Source of the DNA: Adiantum capillus-veneris
Taxonomy: Eukaryota > Streptophyta > Polypodiopsida > Polypodiales > Pteridaceae
Direction of reading: 5' to 3'
NCBI GenBank assembly: GCA_014529385.2
Contig: CM043948.1
Span: forward strand, 81,201,760-81,265,759
DNA: 64,000 nt
The first letter of the stretch is position 1. The number at the start of each line of letters is the position of its first letter. Positions 1 through 10,707 of this stretch are shown one piece after another. Below the pieces are notes generated by a model that was not told the origin of the DNA, did no database searches, and worked only from the letters and a program-made list of their open reading frames with translations. Position numbers and translations under genes: made by a program.

Positions 1-934
1 CAGCCAAAGGAAACATAAATTATCACTATGTATGGATTTCAAACGGGCATCAATGTACATTAAAAGGGTTGAACAAAAGTTATGGATGACAAAGCTTCAA
101 TATGACATACCTTTGGAAACTAAATGGGAAGCTTTCAAGATAGTTATTTGTTCTTGTGCCGAAGAATGCTTTGCCATAATGCATCTCCATGGTATCAACA
201 AAGATAGATCGCAAAAGGTGGTTTGATAAAGAATGTCAAGATGCTCGAAAGTGCTTGATAAAGCTTGATGCAACTATGGACAAAGACAACTATCAAAGTA
301 ATTTGCATACATACAAGGCATTGATTCAAAAGAAGAGAAGAAGATGCAAAGTAAAGCAACAACTTTTTTAAGTCCAAGAAAAGGCACATGCATGTGGAAG
401 ATTTTGGAGAAACTTGAGGGGCAAGCGGGGTGAGAATTTTGGTAACTTGAGTCTTGTGGATATGTACACACATTGTAGGCAATTATATGAGCAAGTAAAT
501 GTTGAAAAAATGCCATTTAATGGGTCACTCCAATATGTATGCCCTCTTTTTTTCCTATTGAGGATGTATGCCAGTGGGCTTGAAAAGTTGGCCACTCGCA
601 AAGCGGGAGATCTTCAAAGTATCAAGCAAGAGATGATCAAATGGACAGGAGATTTTACCCATGAGTGGATGTGTTACATGTTCAACCTTTCACTTCACCA
701 TGGTATGCCTTATGATTGGAGTACTAATTGGATTAATCCTTTGCATAAAGGAGGGGATGCAAAGAATGTAAACAACTACCAGACTATATTGATTGGGTTT
801 CTTATGGAAAAGTTGTTTGGGTGCATAATGGAGATAAAATTGAGTGACTTGGCTAAAGAGAATGACAAGCGTGCAAAAGGACAAGCGGGTTTTGGTCGAT
901 GCCATAGCACCATTGATCATTTGGTCACTCTTTG
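1..934 (+). pseudogene. LINE reverse-transcriptase ORF, 5' half (interrupted by element A)
   Basis: This is the left half of a non-LTR retrotransposon ORF that begins before the window. Readable blocks lie in shifting frames at about 32-226, 189-371 and 372-934, so it is decayed. The last block carries the N-terminal fingers of a LINE RT: W-x-N-W-I-x-P-L-x-K-G-G-D, then a degenerate N-Y-x-T-I segment, K-L-F-G-C-I-M-E, and G-Q-A-G-F-x-x-x-x-S-T-I-D-H-L-V-T-L. The block before it corresponds to the endonuclease-RT linker, which is also present in the inverted copy at 41881-44651. The reading frame stops at position 934, where LTR element A begins, and resumes in frame at 38019. The clade looks like the plant RTE/L1-like group; the exact clade is not established. 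Confidence 0.85.
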
Positions 935-2518
935 TGTAATGGAATTTGCCTATTCAATTTGAGAGTAGCGGAATTTAATGAGAGTAATTTCAAGAAATGA
1001 TTTTGTGAGCATAGCGGGTAGACATAATTGAAGATAGCAACATAATCATAGCAATTAGTTAACTTGGCATAGACAATACTTTTGCAAGAGAGATAATTTA
1101 GAGAACATGAAAACAGTTGAGGACCGGATTTATGTGGATCCTGTCCCCCCTCCAATAGGCATTTGTATTATGATTTCTCCCATAAAGAGAGACTTGTTAC
1201 AATACATTCTTTGTGTTCCTTGTGACCTAGGTGAAGCAATGAACATGGAAAGCTTCATGCATCACCATCATAGCATAACCTAAACTTGAAGAAAGCTTTA
1301 ACTATACCAAGCCTCAGTCCCAAGACCTCAAACACCTTCGAAGGTGGAGAGAGCTAGTAGGGAATGAGGGTAGGGAAGAGGAAGAAGAAACATTTCATAC
1401 AAGAAAGAGCTAGTTCCTCACTTATCATAACTCTTGTGCTAGCATACATAATAGCATAGTAATGAAGAAGAAATAGATGGCAAGCTCAATCATTGAAGCA
1501 TGTCTCTTGGATGGATTTGCACTCCATAGCCAAGAGTGTTGGTGTAGGCTCTCAACCTCTACTTGCTTGGAGAAGGAGAGAAAGCTCTTGCACTTTGCAT
1601 AGTACACAATGAGAGTGTTTGTGAGTGTGTGTGGGTGAGTATACCCCCTAAGCACCCCCCTAGATTGCTTGGGTCGACCCCCCCTTGTAGCTCATGCTTG
1701 AAGCTCATTGGACCCCTCCAGGCCTAGCCAATCACAAGCAAGAGCCATTACAAGCAACATGGGTAGCCTTGGGACAAGTGTCCCCCTTTCCCCTTTGAGA
1801 GAGAGGACTTGATAAATGCAAAATCAATTAATTAAATATCCTAAATTATCATTGGAGCCCTTGGGTGGACAACCAATAGGCTTCAGGCACACCATGAGGG
1901 CAACATGAGGAGGAACTTGACAAGTCTCCTTGTTGACTCTTCAAGCTGGGGCTTCCCTTGTGTGTGTGTGTGTGTGTGTGTGTGTTCTCTCTCATCCTCC
2001 CCCCTTGTAGGCTCTCCCCCCTCCTTGTAGGGATCTTTTTGACTTTGGATGAGCAAGCCCCTTAGTCATCAAGCATGACTAAGCACTTGAAGTAGGGGGT
2101 GTTCCCACAAGCATCTCAGGCAAGCTTCTCAAGGCACCTCAAGCACCTTAATCATGTACCAAGTCAAGCACCTCAAGCATGGAGCCAGTGAAGCACCTCA
2201 AGCATGACAAGCACCTCGAGCTTGGGTCGGGTTCCCACCTCAAGCTCAGCCCTAGCTTACCTAAGGTCAAAGGACTTTTACACACATTATTGGAGGTCTT
2301 CAATGAAGTTAACCCTAAGGTCTTATGCTCCATTGGTTAGCCTTGCTCTTGATAGACCATCTCCCATTTGGGCCCCTTTACTATTGGCCCCGTGTTGAGA
2401 TAGATCTATAAGCACATATCTATATCTTAACACTTGTTCCCGTTTATTCTCCCACATTAAGTGATCAATTTAATATGAGAAAATCATTTGGACTGGTTAG
2501 ATATTAGATTTTATGACA
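935..2518 (-). repeat. Element A 3' LTR
   Basis: The LTR starts TGTAATGG and ends TTATGACA on the plus strand and pairs with 36382-38013. It carries a (GT)n run near 1960-1985 and an irregular array of short ACCTCAAGC-type units at about 2125-2220. It is roughly 50 bp shorter than the 5' LTR, largely because the other copy has more of these units (about 37560-37720). Other visible differences are scattered single-base changes. I could not assign a TATA box with confidence. Confidence 0.93.
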
Positions 2519-2878
2519 TTACCTCTCTCTTGAAATCATAGTCGTCCTCGACTATGAGGTAGAAGAGATAAAGCCTTAGTCATTAGTCAATCGTACTTAG
2601 CGGGTAGAGGATTCCTTTTTTACCCTACAACATCTTTCCAAGATGGATGACTAATCCATTAGGTGCTTGGGAGACATAGCTGCCGCAAGCATGTCTGCTC
2701 TTTAGTCCATTTCATTCTCCCAAAGTAGAGTGACAAATTCTACTTGGTGTTTGAGAGACGTCGTCATCACAAACATGATTCTAAGCATGCATACTAGTTA
2801 AATTTGTGCACAATTAAAAAGAGGATTAGTCTTATAAGACAAAAACATGAGTCATTTAAAAGAGAGTTGTACATTTGC
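2519..2878 (-). other. Element A 3' untranslated region with polypurine tract
   Basis: About 360 bp lie between the pol stop codon and the 3' LTR. On the element-sense strand the purine-rich stretch CAAGAGAGAGG (within 2519-2532) lies directly before the LTR, in the position of the plus-strand primer (PPT). No ORF is visible in the remainder. Confidence 0.7.
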
Positions 2879-5278
2879 TTACTCTAATGTAGCATTGTAA
2901 GCATTGACAAGGTTCATACTATCCTTAAGTTGTACTCCTTGCATCCATTTAGCATCTTCAAAAGGATAATTTTTGAACTTAATAAGATACCGTCGGATTA
3001 TCTTACCATGTCGTAGTACCTTGTCTTCATGCCGAAGGACAGCTTCGGGTTGTAGCACCTCTTCTTGGTCTTCAACTTCGGGAGGGTCTTCAATAATTGG
3101 TTCAGTTGGTGGCTCTCCTTTGTAGGGCTTAAGTAGGCTTACATGAAAGGCATTGTGTATAAGCCAATGGTTGGGCAACTTGAGTTGATAAGCCGTTTCA
3201 TTGATGGGCTTCAAGATTTGGAAAGGACCATAGTATCTTTTTGCTAGTTTAGCATAATACTTTTGATGGCCCGTAGGATTTTTGCCCGTCGTTTTCCTTA
3301 ATCGAGCCTTAGGAAACTTGAGTAAGACCCAATCATTTTCTTTGAACATTAAGGCTCTTCTGTGCTTATCAGCAGCAGCTTTTTGCCTTTGTTGAGAGAT
3401 GGCTATAGCCTCCCTAATCTTTTGAAAAGATTCTTGTAGGTCATGGCTATACTCATCGGCGGCGAAGATCTTCCCATGTACTTTGAGTAGCAAGGGACTT
3501 TTAGGTCTTCCCTCTATGATCTCGAAAGGTGCTTTCCCCGTAGAAGTATGTACAGTATTATTGTAGGCATACTCTACTAGAGGTAAATACTTTTCCCATT
3601 GTGAGCGTTGATCTACTTCGGTAACATAAGTCTTGAGTAGATCGAGTATCGTAAGATTGTCTATCTCACTTTGGCCATCCGTTTGTGGGTGATAGGCCGA
3701 AGAGAAATTCAATCTTGTTCCTAGATTTTCAAAGAGACCTTTCCAAAAATTATTGGTCATTCTAGGATCTCTATTTGACACGATGGATATGGGTAATCCA
3801 TGGTGCTTGAAAATCTGAGATATGAAGAGAGTTGCCATTTGATGTGCCTTAATAGTCTTTTTGACATGAATAAAATGTGCTTGCTTGCTAAACCTGTCGA
3901 CTATTGTCCATATTCCTGTATTCCCATGGATAGACTTGGGTAATCCAAAGATGAAATCCATGGATATACTCTCCCATGGTGAATTTGGAATAGGCAATGG
4001 CTGGAGCAATCCAGGTTGCTTCCCTCTATCATACTTGGTCTTTTGGCATACTACACATTTTGAAACATACTCTTGTATGTCCACTTTCATGGTAGGCCAA
4101 TAGAAATACGTCTCTACTCCTCGGAGAGTAGGTTGAATACCTCTATGCCCTGCATATGGAGGAGCATGGGATTCATACATAACCTTCTCATGAAGGGAAT
4201 GGGTAACACATAGCCTATTGGCGTGGAGAAGATAACCATCCTGCAAGGTGAATGGTTCCTCTTTCTTCCCCAAAGCAAGGGCTGAAATTATGTCTCTAAA
4301 GTCAGGGTCAGTAGCATACTCATCTATCATAGAGGATAGATCATTGTGAGTAGCTATAGATACCGCATTAACTTTTGGTCGTCGTGAAAGTGCATCAGCA
4401 ACTTGATTGTGCTTACCAGCTATGTGAGCAATATGGAAATTAAATTGCGAAAGAAAATTTGCCCACCTCATTTGTTTGTCGGAAAGTTTGGTTTGTGTCA
4501 TGAAATACTTGAGACTTTGGTGGTCGGTTCGTAGGAGAAATGGAGTCCCCAATAGGTAGTGCTTCCATGTGTCTAGGGCATGTAGAACAGCTAAAAGCTC
4601 TTTCTCATAAATGCCCAAGACTCGTTCATCACTATTGAGCCTTCGGCTCTCATATGCTATGGCATGCCCTTCTTGAAGCAAAACCGCTCCAAGGTAATCA
4701 CCACACGCATCACATTGGACCTCAAATGGCTTTGAGAGATCCGGAAGCACGAGGACTGGTTGGGAAGTAAGCTTCTCTTTGAGTTTTTCAAAAGCATTTT
4801 GCTCCTTAGCAGTCCATACAAACTTAACGTTCTTCTTTGTTAAGTCGTGTAGTGGTCCTGCTACTTGAGAGAATTTTGCTATGAAGCGTCTATAGTATGC
4901 ACACATACCAATAAAGCTTCTTAGCTCATGTAGATTCCTTGGGTTAGGCCATGATTTTATTACCTCTAACTTTGATGGATCCATATGAATACCATCGTGA
5001 GAGATAATATGACCTAGATATTGAATCTCTTGAAGGAAGAATTCACTTTTCTTTTGGTTGAGAAAAAGTTTGTTCTCCCTCAAGGCTTGAAAAATCACTT
5101 GGAGATGTTGCTTATGTTCCTCCAAAGACTTGGAGTAGATGATGATATCATCAAAGAACACTCCAGTGAATTTACGATATGGTCTAAAAATTTTCTCTAT
5201 GAGAGGATTGAAAGTAGCTGGTGCATTAGTTAAGACAAAAGGCATGACTAGATATTCATAAAGACCAAATGTGTGCAA
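2879..5278 (-). pseudogene. pol: Element A pol: RT (C-terminal part), RNase H, integrase, chromodomain
   Basis: This 799-residue open segment is the major part of the chromovirus polymerase. Early residues carry the RT catalytic box F-F-D-D-I-I-I-Y-S. RNase H follows (V-Q-C-D-A, then Y-E-K-E-L-L-A, L-R-T-D-H-Q-S). Next comes an integrase with an H-H-C-C zinc site (GHRG ... CVVCQ) and a DDE core. The second catalytic Asp, normally in S-D-R-D, reads S-N-R-D here, so the integrase is probably dead. The C-terminal 50 or so residues (from about V-L-R-H-G-K-I-I-R-R-Y-L-I-K-F-K-N-Y-P) form a chromodomain, the hallmark of chromoviruses. The frame differs from the upstream segment at 5248-6433, which implies a single RT frameshift near 5250-5278. 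Confidence 0.9.
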
Positions 5279-6433
5279 AACGCGGTCTTTAGGATATCTT
5301 CATCCACTATCCTTATTTGATGATAGCCACTCTTAAGGTCAATCCTACTGAAGTAGGTAGAGCCTTGTAGCTTATCAAACAGATCTTCTACCCGAGGCAC
5401 GGGAAATCTGTTTTTGATAGTGATATGGTTTAGTGCTCGATAGTCCACACACATATGGTATGTACCATCTTTCTTTTTCACTAAAAGAACTGGAGAACAA
5501 AAGGGAGAGGAACTAGGCCTCACCATCCCTTTGTCTACCAATTCCTGTACTTGCCTCATAATCTCCTCTTGTTGAGCTTGTGAGACTCGATAAGGAGGTT
5601 TGTTAGGCGGTGAGCTTCCTGGAAGGAGCTCAATACGATGGTCATCATCCCCTCGTTTTGGAGGTAGGTCCATAGGGATATCATCGATGAACACATCTTG
5701 GAATCCTTTTAGAAAAGTAGACAAGTCTAACTCTTCTTGATTCCTATCATTTTCATTTGATGAAACATTATTAGCTTTTAGAGACTCTTTGACATAAATC
5801 ATGTACGCAGAAACTGAGCTCTTCATTGATTTATCAAAAGAAAGAGGATTTACAAGTGGAATAGTGCGACCACGCTCACTAGCATCTATATACATGTTCT
5901 TTCCCCTGTAGGTGAAGTAAATTCTCCTTTCAGGAATCTTCATGTTGGCAGCCATGCAATCAAACCATGGTGCCCCTAGGATAACATCCTGATGTTGTAG
6001 AGGAGAGATGAAGAAGTCTTCTTTGTCGACATAGCTTTGGACATGAAGCCTCAACTTCCCAATCAAGGGAGTAATGGAGGCTTGTTGTCCCTTGAAAGCT
6101 GCATCAGCTGTTACTATATCTCCCATCTCAAAAGCTTGAATGCCCAACTTGGTGGCCAACTCTATTGATATGAAGTTGAGAGTAGAGCCAGGGTCAAACA
6201 AGATGAAGGCATCATGCTCTCTTACCTTTCCCCAAGCATAGGAGAGTGATGATCCTTTGCAATGAGCATCCTCTTTTGGAGCTTCGATGGTGGAAGCCCT
6301 AGGAGTCTCATTGCGACTATTCTTCTTGGGGCAAGAACTATAGCCATGTCCTTGCTCCCCACACTTGAAACATTTATGGTCCTTGCGAAAAGCTTCAAGC
6401 TCTTCAGGAGAGAGTTTGTTTTTACCTTTGTAA
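5248..6433 (-). pseudogene. Element A gag zinc knuckle, protease and RT N-terminus
   Basis: The open segment carries, in order, a zinc knuckle ([14 protein letters not shown]), a retropepsin domain ([10 protein letters not shown] in place of D-S/T-G, later V-I-L-G-A-P-W), and the RT fingers/palm ([26 protein letters not shown]). The frame reads upstream to 6486 by chance into the LTR of element B, but the real chromovirus sequence starts at 6433. Upstream gag continues at 25526 in the same frame, because the inserted B plus one target copy is a multiple of three long. A frameshift near 5250-5278 separates it from the rest of pol. Confidence 0.9.
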
Positions 6434-6438
6434 ACTCC

Positions 6439-7036
6439 TGTTAAGGTGGTTATGCCGCTAGCGGAAGCTAAATAGCGAGAACTCAACCAACAACAGAATT
6501 TGTCAGACGAGGACGGAGCTTGACCCCCAGGCGCATGGAAACAACTAGGTGGGTGTCAAATTACTACTAAGGAAATCAAATCTAAGTTCTAAAATACGCA
6601 AGTGACTGAAATCCGTACTACGAACGAATGCTATACGAAACAGGATCTAGAATCATTGAATCGATCTCAAACTCAAGGGGAAGTCTATACATTAGGTAAG
6701 AACAACACCCGAAAGACTTGAACTGCAAAATCAACCTATAATCACTCCGTGCGGTAAACGCGTATGAAGACAAGCCGAAAAATACAGGTGATCAAAACTT
6801 GACCCCGATGGTACCAATGTGTAGCTCTACTCGTTGTGGTTCTATAGCTATGCTGCATGCTCCATTCCGACACACGAGTTGGAAGAAAACTCACACCGAA
6901 GCTCGTAGGAACTTACCACACATAGAAGCCGATAGCGCACACTCTTGATATCTGTGCGTAGCTCTCGCCGTTGCTAACACAATGGCGGTGTCGCTTCTCC
7001 AATGGCGGCTCCGTAGCTCGCGTAGCAAGTAGATAA

Positions 7037-7091
<55 letters not shown>

Positions 7092-7382
7092 ACATAGTCA
7101 CGGCGCTCAAAAACTCACTTTGATTAAAAACTAAAAATCCCCCTTTAGGTTACAAAAACTTTGGCTTATATACCTCAGCCTTGGAGGTGAGAACATCTCT
7201 AACTAATTACATCAGCAAGTGAAATTACTTCGGGATTACAAGCTGGAAACTCAATTGAGTCCCGTTACTTAATGAATGGCTCAATTCAAAATCAATGTCG
7301 GAAAGACATTTATTACAATCAATGGTTACAAAAATGATGAGTGTGAGCAAAAATGTGGGTGTGATCCTCTGCTGGCTCAACA
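6439..7382 (-). repeat. Element B 3' LTR
   Basis: The LTR starts TGTTAAGG and ends GCTCAACA on the plus strand. It pairs with 24586-25525. The main differences are a 24-bp or so deletion here near 6560, a longer CT array (7038-7089 against 25211-25233) and a few substitutions. A TATA-like TATATAA lies on the minus strand at 7166-7172. Confidence 0.95.
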
Positions 7383-7396
7383 CTCCCCCCCTCCGC
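7383..7396 (-). other. Element B polypurine tract
   Basis: On the sense strand GGAGGGGGGGAG directly precedes the TGTT start of the 3' LTR, which is the expected position of the plus-strand primer. Element F has the same G-rich tract before its own TGTT (63017-63029), which supports a shared origin. Confidence 0.8.
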
Positions 7397-7431
7397 GTTC
7401 ATGTCGTCCCTGACATGACTTTTATGCTTGG

Positions 7432-10278
7432 TCAATAAAGTCCTGTCGTCTTGAGCATCTGCAAATGTGATTCGTATCGTAGGTTGCCGATGGTCAAGGT
7501 TGGGCCGAATATTTTTCTTTCGTGGGTGAAAAAGCCGGTGTAGAAAGCTTCTTCAAATGTTTGCATGTGGAAGCTAGGCAAAAACATAATCCTTTGGTAT
7601 AGGAGGTGCAACACTTTTGGAGAAGGCTGCAATGAAAGATCATACATCATATCAGTCACTGTGTCGGCCATCGATAGTAGACTCGAGGTCGTGGCTTTAT
7701 CTGGCGCGAACACTTCAATGCAAGCTAAGAGAGTCCTGCAAATTTTCTTGAGCATCTGACACGAAAGGTCAGGAGAGCCAGTAAAGAGCTTGATGGTGCC
7801 CGTTAGGGTTTTCACCATGTAGGCTTTACCTATTCTCTCTCCTGCCTTTGGTCCTAGCATCCTGGGGTAATTAAGCCAATTTGGCTTCTTTTCTGCAATC
7901 CTGCCATGCTCTTTCCAGCTTCTGACTCTTGGCACCGGGCAGAAGGTTGCATTCTCCCGAATCTCCTTTGGTGCCTCTACCAAGTAGATGAGGTAGGCTG
8001 GGTATTTGTTCAGCCAACCTTTCCTCCATCTAGGCTGTGAATCTACAATCTTCTTTGATTGTTCCTCTTTTGTGATGTCGCCTTCGTAAAGAGCGACATA
8101 CTGCTCCTCCTCTATTCTCTTTTTTGTTTTTATCACTTCAAACTTCATCAAAGGGAAAGGTAGGCTGGGTTGCATCCACTCTTCATGGAGCACTTTTGTG
8201 TCTAATCCCTGAAGTCTAATGGAGATTAGGAGTCTCCTCTCCCATTCCATTTCCGCCTTGGCACTCTCCTCTGTTGACTTTTCTATTTGGTCATGGAGCC
8301 TTTGTTCTTCTTCTTCAGAGATTCCTGAAGTCGAGGCCACCTCGTGAACTGGGGCTGGATCTTCAATTGTGGTTGCCTCTCCAGTTTCTGGTAGCTCTAT
8401 GGCTGCTCCACCCGATTCTTCTTGTGGTGTCTCTGTTTCTCTTCTTTGTTGCTCTTGTAGATCTTGGAGCTGTTTGCGGAGGGTCTCATTCTCTGTTCTT
8501 AGTGTTTGATTTTCTAAAGTGAGCCTCTCCTCTGCTGCCAATGATCCCTCCGCAATGTGCAACCTTTGCACTTGCTCTAATCTTAGCTCTCTTTGTAAGC
8601 TTCGGACCTGGTCTTCCAGAGCTGGTACAAGAGCTCCCTCTTGTTCGGTTCCTGCTCTGCTAGCTCTAGGAGTAGTCCCGAGTCTAGTGATTGTTCTTTC
8701 TTGGAGCTCGACTCTTTCCCTTAGCTCAATGAGCTCATCTTTAGCCGCCTCCAAGTCGTCTTCCATCCGCTCCCTTGCTTCCTGTGCACTTGTTACTTCT
8801 CTTGAAGCCTCGGCTAGCTGGAGTATCAAGCCATCTCTCTCGTTTTCCGCGTCGTAGAGTGATGCTTTATGACTTTCAGATTCAGTCATAGCATCCTCTA
8901 ATTTCCTCTGTAACTCGGCTTCCCTTTGTTTGGCTGTCTCAATCTCCACTTCCTTTGCCTTGGATCTTTCTTTGATCTTGCTGAGCAGTTCATGCACCAT
9001 GTGCATGTCTTTTTCATCTTCATCTGTCAACTCTAAAGCTTTTTCTGCCACCACCTCCACTGGCTTCGGCTCTTCTAGTACGTTCTGCTCGTCCAGTTTC
9101 TCTTCACTCTCTTTTGTACTCTTTATTTTTTCCTCTGTCCCTCTCCGATCCTCTTGTTTTTGTAGGGTGATCCCATAAACTGCCTCAAGGGCCTCTGCTT
9201 CAGTGTACCCTATCGCTACCAGATCCTCATAATCGTTTTTCTTTTGCTGAACTAGATCTATCTCCTTTTCCTTGGTCCCGGCCTCTGGCTTTTCCATATC
9301 CTCTGTGTCCACCTCTACTGTGGTCTCTTCCACAATGATTTCCGTCCTCTTCGGGCTTGGTACATCAGTAAAGGAGGGCTGATTGTCCTCAGTCATCTTG
9401 GCTTTCCCTTTGTTTGCTTGCCCGTCTTTCTCATGAGGTTCAGTAGACTCATCTACTTTCTTCTTTCCCTTGTCGTCCTTTTTCAGCTCAGCTTTTAAAA
9501 GCTGTACTTCTTCTTCAGTGTATGGCTCGACAGGTTGCTGCCCCAGTATAGCCTCTGACTCCTCATAAGCTCTAATATATTGATCATATTGATCAACATG
9601 TGGCCTGGCTGAGCTAGTTCCGACTTTAGTGGGGTCTAGAACCCACTTTTCTTCAAAGTCCCCCTTTAGAGCTCTTTCCGCTCTAAACTGCTCCACCAGT
9701 CTTTCCATTCTTGTTGCTTTCTGACTTTTGATTTGCTTGGGAGAAACCTTCTTCTTTGCTTTCTTCATAAGCGGATCATCCACATCCTCTTCAGGTTCTG
9801 AAACTATTTCTAGTTTCCTGCGTACTCTTGTGGACGCCCTCGTGGATACTTTAGGCTGTTCTTCCTTCTCATCGGCTTCTCTAAGCCACTCATTCTGGGA
9901 GGGAACCTTTGGCCATTGATCTCTGGCTCCAATAGCTTCATAAGCTATTCTTGTCAGAACTTCAGCTCCTCCTATATACTTTGGCTTCTCGTTGTGCATG
10001 GCAATTACTTGCTCGTGGATGTGTTGAGCGTAATTCACCTCTTTTGGCATATTGCCCTTCAATGCCCATGTGATGGTAGTTGCAATGGCATGGGGTGGTG
10101 TCGTATACTTTTGCGGTCTTTTACTGCAAATATGGAGAAACTGGTTGTACAGTCGGCAAAGGGTTGCCGCTCTTTGGTCTGCCATATCTCCATAGGTTGC
10201 ATTCTGTTTCTTGGACCCATAAACCTCTATAGCCTCCCTTCTTTCCCTGACAGAGCTCCCTTTGTTGTGCAGCTTCAA
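7432..10278 (-). CDS. Element B ORF3, main part: coiled-coil protein with conserved C-terminal domain
   Basis: This 948-residue open segment lies after pol and ends about 50 bp before the 3' LTR. I do not recognise its family with confidence. Roughly residues 1-150 are a folded-looking region shared with element F. Residues about 150-700 are Lys/Glu-rich and largely coiled coil (heptads rich in E, R, L and A). The last 260 or so form a domain strongly conserved in F, with S-Q-P-R-W-R-K-x-W-L, Y-L-I-x-L-V-E-A-P-K, L-F-T-G-S-P-x-L-S-C and Y-Q-R-I-M-F-L-P-S. It continues in frame from 10294-10707 across one TAG. The position matches the env-like or accessory ORF of Athila-type elements, but no signal peptide or transmembrane segment is apparent. 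Confidence 0.8.
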   Translation of the reverse strand: MKLHNKGSSVRERREAIEVYGSKKQNATYGDMADQRAATLCRLYNQFLHICSKRPQKYTTPPHAIATTITWALKGNMPKEVNYAQHIHEQVIAMHNEKPKYIGGAEVLTRIAYEAIGARDQWPKVPSQNEWLREADEKEEQPKVSTRASTRVRRKLEIVSEPEEDVDDPLMKKAKKKVSPKQIKSQKATRMERLVEQFRAERALKGDFEEKWVLDPTKVGTSSARPHVDQYDQYIRAYEESEAILGQQPVEPYTEEEVQLLKAELKKDDKGKKKVDESTEPHEKDGQANKGKAKMTEDNQPSFTDVPSPKRTEIIVEETTVEVDTEDMEKPEAGTKEKEIDLVQQKKNDYEDLVAIGYTEAEALEAVYGITLQKQEDRRGTEEKIKSTKESEEKLDEQNVLEEPKPVEVVAEKALELTDEDEKDMHMVHELLSKIKERSKAKEVEIETAKQREAELQRKLEDAMTESESHKASLYDAENERDGLILQLAEASREVTSAQEARERMEDDLEAAKDELIELRERVELQERTITRLGTTPRASRAGTEQEGALVPALEDQVRSLQRELRLEQVQRLHIAEGSLAAEERLTLENQTLRTENETLRKQLQDLQEQQRRETETPQEESGGAAIELPETGEATTIEDPAPVHEVASTSGISEEEEQRLHDQIEKSTEESAKAEMEWERRLLISIRLQGLDTKVLHEEWMQPSLPFPLMKFEVIKTKKRIEEEQYVALYEGDITKEEQSKKIVDSQPRWRKGWLNKYPAYLIYLVEAPKEIRENATFCPVPRVRSWKEHGRIAEKKPNWLNYPRMLGPKAGERIGKAYMVKTLTGTIKLFTGSPDLSCQMLKKICRTLLACIEVFAPDKATTSSLLSMADTVTDMMYDLSLQPSPKVLHLLYQRIMFLPSFHMQTFEEAFYTGFFTHERKIFGPTLTIGNLRYESHLQMLKTTGLY

Positions 10279-10293
10279 TGCATCTGCAATGAG

Positions 10294-10707
10294 CTATGGA
10301 GTGATCTGTACCTCTACTTTCTCTCCATCCATTGCTGTCAATGTGGCTTTCCCATCCTTCTGAATGGAGGTTGCCAACTCATACACTCTTCTTGTATCTA
10401 TACCTGATGGTCTCGAGGTGAAGAATCTGTGCAAGTCTGCCCTTTCCAGGTACCTGCTGATGTTCTCTGACCTGCTATAATCCACCAATTCTTGTGGGAT
10501 CATCGGTATATCCACCGCTTGCCCTTGAGGATCTCTGAAAGTCCCCTGGTAGATCTTTATTCCCTCTTGTTCCAGTACTGCTTCCTCCACCCAAGTTTTG
10601 GTTGGCTTGAGGGTTTCTGGTGGAATGTCAAAGGGTTCTGCTTTTGCAAGAGCATCTTTGATTGTCGGCCTTTTTCTCTTTGTTGCTGATGACTTGGCGG
10701 AATCCAT
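10294..10707 (-). CDS. Element B ORF3, N-terminal part (stop-interrupted)
   Basis: This 137-residue open segment begins with a Met followed by a basic stretch (TKRKRPT), then a globular-looking region ending before an in-frame TAG at 10294-10296. The reading frame is the same as 7432-10278, so the two form one ORF of about 1090 codons with a single nonsense codon. The segment R-R-V-Y-E-L-A-T-S-I ... V-E-V-Q-I-T-P vaguely resembles the N-terminal domain of plant retrotransposon-linked proteins; this is a weak impression only. Confidence 0.7.
   Translation of the reverse strand: MDSAKSSATKRKRPTIKDALAKAEPFDIPPETLKPTKTWVEEAVLEQEGIKIYQGTFRDPQGQAVDIPMIPQELVDYSRSENISRYLERADLHRFFTSRPSGIDTRRVYELATSIQKDGKATLTAMDGEKVEVQITP

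Noticed and set aside
8274-10407. Several plus-strand ORFs of 60-163 residues opposite ORF3 and pol of element B
   Set aside because: They are antisense shadows of a longer, homology-supported minus-strand frame.
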